NCBI GenBank assembly: GCA_031286085.1
Contig: JAITUX010000050.1
Span: forward strand, 1 to 5,291
Direction: 5' to 3'
DNA from: Candidatus Adiutrix sp.
GTDB lineage: Bacteria; Desulfobacterota; Desulfarculia; Adiutricales; Adiutricaceae
Length of the DNA: 5,291 nucleotides
Shown: positions 1 through 5,291 of the stretch, piece by piece
Position numbering within the stretch: the stretch's first letter is position 1
Layout: each line of letters opens with the position of its first letter
Made by a program: the position numbers and the translations under genes
Notes under the pieces: model-generated
Seen by the model: only the letters and a program-made list of their open reading frames with translations
What the model was told of the DNA's origin: nothing
Databases searched by the model: none

Positions 1-1319
1 GCCCAATTACGGGCGGCCCGGGCCTCGGCCCGGGCCGCGATAAATCTTTCTATTTCCTCGGGCGCGGGCCGGTCTTCCCGGCCGGGACCCAAGGTTTTGA
101 ACAAATCCGCCTTCCGCCACAGGCCCAGCTCCCGACCCATGGCCTCCAGGGCCGCGTTAAGGGCGGCCGTCTCCGCCGGGCGGCCGTCCTGGACGGCCCG
201 GTTCAAGGCCCGCACCAAATCGAAGACCACCCCCAGGGCCTTGGCCGTGTTCAAGTCGTCGTCCATGGCCTCCTGAAATTTACCCTGGAAGGCCCGGGCC
301 GCGGCCTGCTCCGAAACCGGCGGCCGGCCGGCCATGAATTCCTCGGCCGCGGCCCGGGCCCGGTAAACGCGCTCCAGGGCCTTTTCCGCCTCGTCCAGGG
401 CTTCGTCGGAAAAATCCAGGGGCCCGCGATAGTGCTTGGAGACCAGGAGGAAGCGCAGAGTCTCGCCGTCGAATTTTTTCAGGACGTCCCGGACGGTGAA
501 AAAGTTGCCCAGGGACTTGGACATTTTTTCATTGTTCAGCCGCACGAAGCCGTTGTGGGTCCAGAAGCGGGCCAGGGGCCGGCCCAGGGCGCCCGACTGG
601 GCCAACTCGTTTTCATGATGGGGGAAGATGAGGTCCAGGCCGCCGCCGTGGATGTCGAACCGCGGCCCCAGAAGCCTATAGCTCATGGCCGAACATTCTA
701 TGTGCCAGCCAGGCCGGCCCGGCCCCCAGGGGCTGGGCCAGGAGGGTTCGCCGGGCTTGGCCGCCTTCCAGAGGGCGAAGTCGGCCGCGCTTTTCTTGCG
801 CTCGTCCACGGCCACCCGGGCGCCGGCCTCCTGTTCCTCCAGGGTCCGGCGGGACAGGCGGCCGTAGGCGGGGTAGGCGGCCACGTCGAAATAGACGTCC
901 CCCTCCGACAGGTAGGCCAGGCCCAAATCGAAAATGGCCCCTATATCCTCGACCATGGCTTCAATGTAGTCCGTGGACCGGGGGGTCAGGGTGGGCTCAA
1001 GGCAGCCCAGGGCGGCCATATCCTCGGCGTAGCCGTCGATGTGGCGCCGGGCCAGGGCCCGCCAGTCCTCGCCCCTTTCCTCGGCCCGCCTGATTATCTT
1101 GTCGTCCACGTCGGTGTAGTTGCGGACATAGGTCACGTCCAGGCCCAGGGCCATAAGGCGGCGCACCAGGAGGTCGAAGGCCACCGCGGCCCGGGCGTGT
1201 CCCACGTGGGCGTGGTCATAGACCGTGGGCCCGCAGGCGTAAAGGGTGGCCCGGCCGGGATTCAAGGGGACGAAGGGTTCCAGCCGGCCGCTCATGGTGT
1301 TGTGAAGTTTCAAGGCCAT
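1..1319 (-). CDS. cysS: Cysteinyl-tRNA synthetase (CysRS), 3' end cut by window edge
   Basis: Class I aminoacyl-tRNA synthetase that activates cysteine with ATP and loads it onto tRNA-Cys in the cytoplasm. The minus frame is open from the ATG at 1319 to the left edge, giving 439 codons (MALKLHNTMSGRLEPF...). Visible hallmarks: CGPTVYDHAHVGHAR, with Cys29 and the HIGH-type motif HVGH at 38-41; GWHIECSAMS with Cys209; HHENE with His234 and Glu238; and KMSKS at 265-269. Cys29, Cys209, His234 and Glu238 match the four zinc ligands of the family, nearly at E. coli numbering. The region after about residue 300 is the helical anticodon-binding part. The last visible residues (FIAARAEARAARNW) match the conserved segment just before the C-terminus, so perhaps 25-50 residues lie outside the window. 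It starts 40 nt after lolD stops; the ribosome site is weak (GAGAG about 8 nt upstream). Identification is secure; only the end is unseen. Confidence 0.97.
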   Translation of the reverse strand, partial: MALKLHNTMSGRLEPFVPLNPGRATLYACGPTVYDHAHVGHARAAVAFDLLVRRLMALGLDVTYVRNYTDVDDKIIRRAEERGEDWRALARRHIDGYAEDMAALGCLEPTLTPRSTDYIEAMVEDIGAIFDLGLAYLSEGDVYFDVAAYPAYGRLSRRTLEEQEAGARVAVDERKKSAADFALWKAAKPGEPSWPSPWGPGRPGWHIECSAMSYRLLGPRFDIHGGGLDLIFPHHENELAQSGALGRPLARFWTHNGFVRLNNEKMSKSLGNFFTVRDVLKKFDGETLRFLLVSKHYRGPLDFSDEALDEAEKALERVYRARAAAEEFMAGRPPVSEQAAARAFQGKFQEAMDDDLNTAKALGVVFDLVRALNRAVQDGRPAETAALNAALEAMGRELGLWRKADLFKTLGPGREDRPAPEEIERFIAARAEARAARNW

Positions 1320-1359
1320 ATCCGAATCTCTCGCGGGTCTTGAATTGAACCGGCCGGCT

Positions 1360-2067
1360 TCAGGCGCCCGGCCCCAGCCGCCCGGCGGCCAGTTCCAGGG
1401 CCGCGTCCACCAGGCCGGCCAGGCGTTCGCTGTGGGTGACGATGACCGCGGCCAGGCCACGCTCGGCCACCAGTTCCAGGATCAGGGCGGAGACGCCGGC
1501 GGCGCTCTTGATGTCCAGGTTGCCCGTGGGCTCGTCGGCCAGGAGCACCTGGGGTTCCATGACCAGGGCCCGGGCCAGGGCCACCCGCTGCTGCTCGCCC
1601 CCGGAGAGAAGCCCGGGCCGGTGGTCCAGCCGTCCGCCCAGGCCCACCCGCTCCAGGAGGGGGCGGGCCCGGCCCTCGGCTTCGGCCGGGCCCAGGCCGG
1701 CCAGGCGGGCCGGCAAGGCCACGTTTTCCAGGGCCGTGAAATCGCCCAGCAGATGGTGGAACTGGAATACGAAGCCGACGGAACGGTTGCGCCAGGCGGC
1801 CAGCTCGTCTTCGCCGCGGTCATAGACGGACCGGCCCTCGAACAGAACCTGGCCGCCGGTGGGCCTATCCAGCCCGCCCAGGGCGTAGAGGAGGGTGGAC
1901 TTGCCTATGCCGGAAGCGCCCACTATGGCCTGGGAACGGCCCCGTTCCACGGCCAGGTCCAGGCCGTCCAGAATCCGCAGTTCCTCCCCGCCGCTCTGAA
2001 AGACCCGGATAAGGCCCCGGGCTTCCAGGACAGGGCCGCCGCCCGGGGCCGGAGGGCCGTCACTCAT
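1360..2067 (-). CDS. lolD: Lipoprotein-releasing ABC transporter ATPase LolD
   Basis: Cytoplasmic ATPase subunit of the Lol complex, which powers release of mature lipoproteins from the inner membrane to LolA. The protein has 235 aa, the usual LolD size. Visible ABC motifs in order: Walker A GASGIGKST (50-58), Q-loop Gln102 within FVFQFHHLLGDFTALENV, signature LSGGEQQR (154-161), Walker B VLLADEP (174-180), D-loop GNLD (182-185) and H-loop His212 in IVTHSE. The QFHHLL..FTALENV segment is typical of LolD and separates it from MacB or FtsE ATPases. Walker A has Ile54 where many LolD proteins have Ser; the required Gly, Lys and Ser/Thr are intact. The start ATG lies inside the end of the permease gene (shared 8 nt, ATGAGTGA), with GGAG about 10 nt upstream, which indicates translational coupling. 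The neighbouring permease gene supports the Lol assignment over other MacB-like exporters. Confidence 0.95.
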   Translation of the reverse strand: MSDGPPAPGGGPVLEARGLIRVFQSGGEELRILDGLDLAVERGRSQAIVGASGIGKSTLLYALGGLDRPTGGQVLFEGRSVYDRGEDELAAWRNRSVGFVFQFHHLLGDFTALENVALPARLAGLGPAEAEGRARPLLERVGLGGRLDHRPGLLSGGEQQRVALARALVMEPQVLLADEPTGNLDIKSAAGVSALILELVAERGLAAVIVTHSERLAGLVDAALELAAGRLGPGA

Positions 2068-3286
2068 AGCGCAGAATCTCCACCGGGTCCATCCTGGCCG
2101 CCTGGCCGGCCGGGTAAATGGTGGCCAGGTAGCTGATGACCACGGTCACGGCCAGGGTCAGAACGATATGGACGGCCCGCATTTCCACGGGCAGGCTGTC
2201 CATCAGGTAAACGTCGGCCGGCAGCTGGATGAACTTGTATTTCCGCAGAAGAAGGCAGAGCCCCACCCCGACCGCCAGGCCCCCGGCGGCCCCGACCAGG
2301 CCCACTATGAGCCCTTGGAGGGTGAAGATGCGGCGTATCTGCCGGCGGGTGGCCCCCATGGATTTAAGAATGGCGATGTCGCGGTTCTTTTCCATGACCA
2401 TCATGATGAGGGTGGAGACGATGTTGAAGGCGGCCACGACCACTATGAGGGTCAGGACCACGAACATGGCCGTCTGTTCCAGTTTCAGGGCGGCGAAGAG
2501 GTTGAGGTTGCGCTGCATCCAATCGTTGGCCCAGTATTCATCCGGGCCGGCCACGGCCAGGAGGGCCTCGCGTATTTCCCCGGCCCGGTAAATGTCGTCC
2601 ACCATGACTTCAATGGCCGAGACCTCGCCCTCCATGGCCATGAGCGACTGGGCCTCGGCCAGGGGCAGGTAGGCCAGGTTGGCGTCGTATTCATAAAGGC
2701 CGCTGTGGAAGGTGCCGGCCACCTGGTAGGTCCTGGTCAGCGGCGAACGGGCGCCCAAGGGGGTCACCCGGCCGAAAGGCGAAATTATCTTGACCAGGTC
2801 ATATTTATAGGCGGCCAACTGGGCGCCCAGCTCCCGCCCCAGGAGAACCGGCGGCGCCTCCTCCGGATTTTGAAACATCTCCAAGGCCCCGGAGGACAGG
2901 CCCAGGCGGCTCACCTGGCCGCCGCCGGAGGCCAGGTCAAAACCCTTGATCATGGCCCCGTGGGGGCCGCCGGGGCCGGCTATGAGCACCTGGCCGTAAA
3001 CATAGGGCTCGGCCGACTTGACGCCGGGCACGGCCATGAAGCGGGCCGCCAGGTCCGGCCAGTCGCGGACGCCGCCGCTTAAGTGCATGACCACCACATG
3101 GGAGGTGATGCCCAGGAATTTCTCCTTCAAATTGCTTTCAAAACCGGCCAGGACGGCCAGCACCACGATGAGGGCGGCCACGCCCAGGCCCACCCCCCCC
3201 ACGGAAATGACAGTGATCAGGGAGATGAAGCTTTCCCTGCGCCGGGCCCTCAGGTAACGGAAGGCTATGGAGCTTTCCAGGCCCAA
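2060..3286 (-). CDS. lolC: LolC/LolE-family lipoprotein-releasing permease (probably LolF-like)
   Basis: Inner-membrane permease of the Lol complex, 408 aa, the usual length. Layout: short cytoplasmic start (IAFRYLRARRRESF, 7-20), TM1 about 22-48, a large periplasmic domain about 50-270, TM2 about 273-298, the coupling stretch NRDIAILKSMGATRRQI (301-317), TM3 about 324-347, TM4 about 372-391, and the family C-terminal motif YPAGQAARMDPVEILRYE. These match the MacB-core plus FtsX-like architecture of LolC/LolE. Residues 172-182 contain TPLG followed by a Pro, resembling the E. coli LolC hook (TPMG) that recruits LolA. No second permease gene lies next to it, so it may work as a homodimer with LolD, as proposed for LolF proteins; a distant paralogue cannot be excluded. 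The start is TTG, 2 nt after the lysS stop, with AAGGA 13 nt upstream inside lysS. It fits the family N-terminus and no nearby ATG does. lolC versus lolE naming is arbitrary here. Confidence 0.93.
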   Translation of the reverse strand: MGLESSIAFRYLRARRRESFISLITVISVGGVGLGVAALIVVLAVLAGFESNLKEKFLGITSHVVVMHLSGGVRDWPDLAARFMAVPGVKSAEPYVYGQVLIAGPGGPHGAMIKGFDLASGGGQVSRLGLSSGALEMFQNPEEAPPVLLGRELGAQLAAYKYDLVKIISPFGRVTPLGARSPLTRTYQVAGTFHSGLYEYDANLAYLPLAEAQSLMAMEGEVSAIEVMVDDIYRAGEIREALLAVAGPDEYWANDWMQRNLNLFAALKLEQTAMFVVLTLIVVVAAFNIVSTLIMMVMEKNRDIAILKSMGATRRQIRRIFTLQGLIVGLVGAAGGLAVGVGLCLLLRKYKFIQLPADVYLMDSLPVEMRAVHIVLTLAVTVVISYLATIYPAGQAARMDPVEILRYE

Positions 3287-3288
3287 GA

Positions 3289-4821
3289 TCAGGCCACGGT
3301 CCTTAAATGGGGAAAGAGTATGACGTCCTTGATGCTGGGGGCGTCGGCCAGCAGCATGACCAGGCGGTCCACGCCCACGCCTTCCCCGGCGGCCGGAGGC
3401 ATGCCGTACATCAGGGCCCGGACATAGTCCTCGTCGTTATACATGCCTTCCTCGTCGCCGGCGGCCCGGGCTTCGGCCTGGCGCCGGAAGCGCTCCCGCT
3501 GGTCCAGGGGGTCGTTCAATTCGGAAAAGGCGTTGGCCAGTTCCCGGCCGGCGATGAAGAGTTCAAAGCGGTCGGTGAGGAGCGGGTTATCCTCGCTGCG
3601 GCGGGCCAGGGGGCTTATATCGGCCGGGTAATGGGTGATGAAGGTGGGGTCGCCAAGGTTTGGCTCCACCCTGAGGTCGAAAATTTTGGCCTGAATCTTG
3701 CCCAGCGGGTCCTGGTCGGATTTTTCGCCGCCCAGTTTTTTCAGGTGGTCCAGGGCCGCCTGGCGGTCAAGCAGCGCCTCGGGCGGCGCGCCGCCTATTT
3801 CCAGGATGGCCTGGTGAAACCTGAGCCGCCGCCAGGGCCTTTTGAAATCCACCGGCCGCCCCTGGTAGGTGAAGGAGGCGGCGCCCTTGACCTTCAGGGC
3901 CACTTCCGTGAACATCTCCTCGGTCAAATCCATGAGGTCGCGGAAATCGGCGTAGCCCTGGTAGAATTCCAGGGTCGTGAACTCGGGGTTGTGCTGGACG
4001 CTCAGGCCCTCGTTGCGGAAGCAGCGGTTGATTTCAAAGACCCGGTCGAAACCGCCCACCAAGAGGCGCTTGAGGTGGAGTTCCGGGGCTATCCTAAGAT
4101 AGAGTTTGCGGTTGAGGGCCTGGTGGAAGGTCTCGAAGGGCCTGGCCGAAGCGCCGCCGGGGATGGCGTGCATCATGGGCGTCTCCACCTCCAGGAAACC
4201 GCGCGCCGCAAGGAAATCCCGCAAGGCGGAGACGACCTGGGACCTTAGGCGGAAAACCCGGCGGCTGTCCTCGTTCATTATGAGGTCCACGTAGCGCCGG
4301 CGGTAGCGCGTTTCCACGCCCAGCTCGTGATATTTTTCCGGCAGGGGCCACAGGGCCTTGGCCACCAGTTCCAGGTGGTCGGGCAGAAGGGTCAATTCCC
4401 CGGTCCTGGTCTTGAAGAGGCGGCCGGAGACGCCGACCAGGTCCCCCAAATCCATTTTCTTGAACAGGTCCAAGGCCGCGTCCGCCGGCCCGGCTTGGCG
4501 GCGGAGATAGGCCTGGAGCCGGCCGCTGGAATCGGCCAAGTCGAAAAATACGCTTTTGCCGTAATCGCGGCGGGCCATGACCCGGCCGGCCAGGGTGAAG
4601 GTTTGGGCCAGGTTTTCAAAATCGTCATGGCCCAGGCCGCCGTAGAGGGCCCGCAAATCGCTTATTTTATGGGTCGGTCGGAAGGTGTTGGGATAGAGGT
4701 TCCAGCCGGAGGCGGCCAGTTCCCGGGCCTTTTCAAAGCGGGCCCGGATTACGGAACTGGCCTCGTCCTCATCTCCGGACGGGGCCGGAGCCGAGGCCAG
4801 CTCTGGGTCGGTATGAATCAT
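3289..4821 (-). CDS. lysS: Lysyl-tRNA synthetase, class II
   Basis: Cytoplasmic enzyme that activates lysine and charges tRNA-Lys. The protein is 510 aa from the ATG at 4821, close to E. coli LysS (505 aa). An N-terminal OB-fold anticodon-binding domain (about 75-155) precedes the class II core: motif 1 around FLEVETPMMHAIPGG (209-223), motif 2 CFRNEG...HNPEFTTLEFY (267-287) and motif 3 GEGVGVDRLVMLL (479-491), followed by KDVILFPHLR. Lysine-pocket residues are kept in NAFSELND (430-437) and in LEFY. A 16-residue upstream extension from an ATG at 4869 is rejected: that ATG sits inside a perfect inverted repeat and lacks a ribosome site, while the 4821 ATG has AGGA six bases upstream. Some usually conserved core positions differ: ETFHQALN where THHNALD-like is common, and APELHLKRL where APELYLKRL is common. 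The full OB-fold domain argues against the EF-P-modifying paralogue EpmA. First gene of the lysS-permease-lolD cluster. Confidence 0.97.
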   Translation of the reverse strand: MIHTDPELASAPAPSGDEDEASSVIRARFEKARELAASGWNLYPNTFRPTHKISDLRALYGGLGHDDFENLAQTFTLAGRVMARRDYGKSVFFDLADSSGRLQAYLRRQAGPADAALDLFKKMDLGDLVGVSGRLFKTRTGELTLLPDHLELVAKALWPLPEKYHELGVETRYRRRYVDLIMNEDSRRVFRLRSQVVSALRDFLAARGFLEVETPMMHAIPGGASARPFETFHQALNRKLYLRIAPELHLKRLLVGGFDRVFEINRCFRNEGLSVQHNPEFTTLEFYQGYADFRDLMDLTEEMFTEVALKVKGAASFTYQGRPVDFKRPWRRLRFHQAILEIGGAPPEALLDRQAALDHLKKLGGEKSDQDPLGKIQAKIFDLRVEPNLGDPTFITHYPADISPLARRSEDNPLLTDRFELFIAGRELANAFSELNDPLDQRERFRRQAEARAAGDEEGMYNDEDYVRALMYGMPPAAGEGVGVDRLVMLLADAPSIKDVILFPHLRTVA

Positions 4822-4827
4822 AGCCAG

Positions 4828-4831
4828 TCCT
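4828..4831 (-). promoter_or_regulatory. lysS ribosome binding site
   Basis: AGGA on the minus strand (within TAGGACTGGCT) lies 6 nt before the ATG at 4821. It decides the lysS start in favour of 4821 over the in-frame ATG at 4869. Confidence 0.7.
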
Positions 4832-4842
4832 AGTTTAAGGTC

Positions 4843-4881
4843 AGCGAAACAAGGTTGATTGATTATCAACCTTGTTTCGCT
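4843..4881. repeat. Perfect 17-bp inverted repeat with 5-nt spacer
   Basis: Left arm AGCGAAACAAGGTTGAT (4843-4859), spacer TGATT (4860-4864), right arm ATCAACCTTGTTTCGCT (4865-4881). All 17 arm positions pair. In RNA of either strand it would form a long stem with a tight loop. It lies downstream of the chemotaxis gene and 21 nt upstream of the lysS ATG. An inner stem (AAGGTTGAT/ATCAACCTT) followed by GTTT resembles an intrinsic terminator on both strands, but the U-rich tail is short and interrupted. Alternatives are a leader hairpin affecting lysS expression, a protein-binding dyad, or a copy of a dispersed palindromic repeat. The structure is certain from sequence; the role is not. Confidence 0.9.
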
Positions 4882-4886
4882 TAAGA

Positions 4887-4921
4887 GAAATCAGCGCCAA
4901 ATTGTGATTTTTGCTGATTTC
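4887..4921. repeat. Second inverted repeat, 9-bp arms
   Basis: Left arm GAAATCAGC (4887-4895) and right arm GCTGATTTC (4913-4921) are perfect reverse complements around an AT-rich 17-nt spacer. Read on the minus strand the right-hand product ends GCTGATTTCTCTT, a weak pyrimidine tail that could help terminate the chemotaxis transcript whose stop codon is 18 nt upstream. Only 5 nt separate it from the larger inverted repeat, and both contain TCAGCG on the plus strand (4841-4846 and 4891-4896). A terminator role is inference. Confidence 0.6.
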
Positions 4922-4939
4922 CCGCCGCCGGCCGTCCCG

Positions 4940-5291
4940 TCAACCGCCGACGGGCGGCAGGGCCCTGTTGGGAGGGGACGAGCCCGGACCGTGTTCGCCG
5001 CCGGCCCCGTGGACCAGGACGTTGATGTCGTTGACCACATGCAGAAGGTTGGCGGCCTGGTTGCCCAGCTGCGCGGCCGCGCCGGCCGATTCCTCGGCCG
5101 TGGCCGCGTTGGCCTGGGTCACCTTGTCCATCTCGGTCATGGCCTTGGTTATCTGGCTAATGCCCTGGCTCTGCTCCTTGGAGGCCTCGGCCACTTCCGA
5201 GACCAGGGAGCCCACCTTGGCCGCGTTGACCTCCACGACCTTGAAGGCTTCGGCCGTGACGTTGACCATCTCCGAACCGGAATTGATGTTG
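4940..5291 (-). CDS. Methyl-accepting chemotaxis protein, C-terminal fragment (5' end outside window)
   Basis: C-terminal end of a chemoreceptor signalling domain, the cytoplasmic coiled-coil hairpin that controls the CheA kinase through CheW. The frame is open at the right edge, beginning in NINSGSEMVNVTAEAF, and ends at the TGA at 4940-4942, so about 117 codons are visible. The internal Met at 5269 is not the gene start. Recognisable family sequence: VGSLVSEVAEASKEQSQGI, then ISQITKAMTEMDKVTQANA, then ATAEESAGAAAQL, the last resembling a C-terminal methylation helix with its Glu pair. This is the descending arm after the hairpin tip; the tip, HAMP, membrane and sensor parts lie outside. The protein ends in a Gly/Pro-rich tail (GPGSSPPNRALPPVGG) without an NWETF-type CheR/CheB tether. 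Ligand and type cannot be judged. It is followed by inverted repeats that probably separate it from the lysS operon. Confidence 0.92.
   Translation of the reverse strand, partial: NINSGSEMVNVTAEAFKVVEVNAAKVGSLVSEVAEASKEQSQGISQITKAMTEMDKVTQANAATAEESAGAAAQLGNQAANLLHVVNDINVLVHGAGGEHGPGSSPPNRALPPVGG

Noticed and set aside
14..36. CGGCCCGGGCC repeated with 12-nt period at 14-24 and 26-36
   Set aside because: It encodes the Ala/Arg/Glu-rich helix AARAEARAA near the CysRS C-terminus, and the same GCCCGGGC string recurs through the window as a result of codon preference.
432..1343. 303-aa plus-strand open frame opposite cysS
   Set aside because: It is antisense to a gene with all CysRS motifs, has the Gly/Ala/Pro/His-rich composition of a mirrored GC-rich gene, and matches no family I recognise.
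1345..2136. 263-aa plus-strand open frame opposite lolD
   Set aside because: Shadow of lolD codon bias, with repetitive GQ/AG-rich composition and no recognisable domain.
2168..3082. 304-aa plus-strand open frame opposite the Lol permease
   Set aside because: His/Gly/Gln-rich translation typical of the antisense frame of a membrane protein gene; no domain seen.
3307..4248. 313-aa plus-strand open frame opposite lysS
   Set aside because: Entirely within lysS on the other strand, low-complexity composition, no family resemblance.
4822..4869. 16-residue N-terminal extension of LysRS from the ATG at 4869
   Set aside because: The ATG falls in the arm of the perfect inverted repeat, has no ribosome site, and the protein from 4821 already has normal length with AGGA well placed.
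4862..4890. Possible lysS promoter with GATAAT at 4867-4862 on the minus strand
   Set aside because: The -10-like hexamer lies in the hairpin and the spaced -35 position reads TTTCTC, a poor match, so it is not supported on its own.

Overview
The window reads as a GC-rich bacterial chromosome segment in which every recognisable gene is on the minus strand. It comes from a didermic (Gram-negative) organism, because it encodes the Lol lipoprotein-release machinery. A lysS gene directly followed by one LolC/LolE-type permease and lolD resembles the order I recall from Desulfobacterota (former Deltaproteobacteria). The strong preference for GCC, GGC, CTG and CCC codons fits that group too. This placement is an inference, not a proof.

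Layout in the direction of transcription (right to left): (1) 5291-4940, the C-terminal end of a methyl-accepting chemotaxis protein, entering from the right edge. (2) 4939-4822, a 118-bp AT-richer intergenic stretch with two perfect inverted repeats (17-bp arms and 9-bp arms) and the lysS ribosome binding site. (3) 4821-3289, complete lysS, class II lysyl-tRNA synthetase, 510 aa. (4) 3286-2060, complete LolC/LolE-family permease, 408 aa, with a TTG start 2 nt after the lysS stop. (5) 2067-1360, complete lolD ATPase, 235 aa, overlapping the permease gene by 8 nt. (6) 1319-1, cysS, class I cysteinyl-tRNA synthetase, starting 40 nt after lolD and cut by the left edge shortly before its natural C-terminus.

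lysS, the permease gene and lolD are packed tightly enough to be one translationally coupled operon, and cysS probably belongs to the same transcript. The permease and LolD should form an inner-membrane ABC complex that extracts lipoproteins and hands them to periplasmic LolA. Only one permease gene is present, and it keeps a LolC-like hook motif, so a homodimeric LolDF-type complex is likely. The two synthetases charge tRNA-Lys and tRNA-Cys. Cys is the residue lipidated in lipoproteins, but any functional link is speculation.

I see no mobile element, CRISPR array, rRNA or tRNA gene, and no clear novel system. The most unusual DNA is the pair of inverted repeats between the chemotaxis gene and lysS. 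Long open frames on the plus strand run antisense to each real gene and are explained by the GC-rich codon bias.
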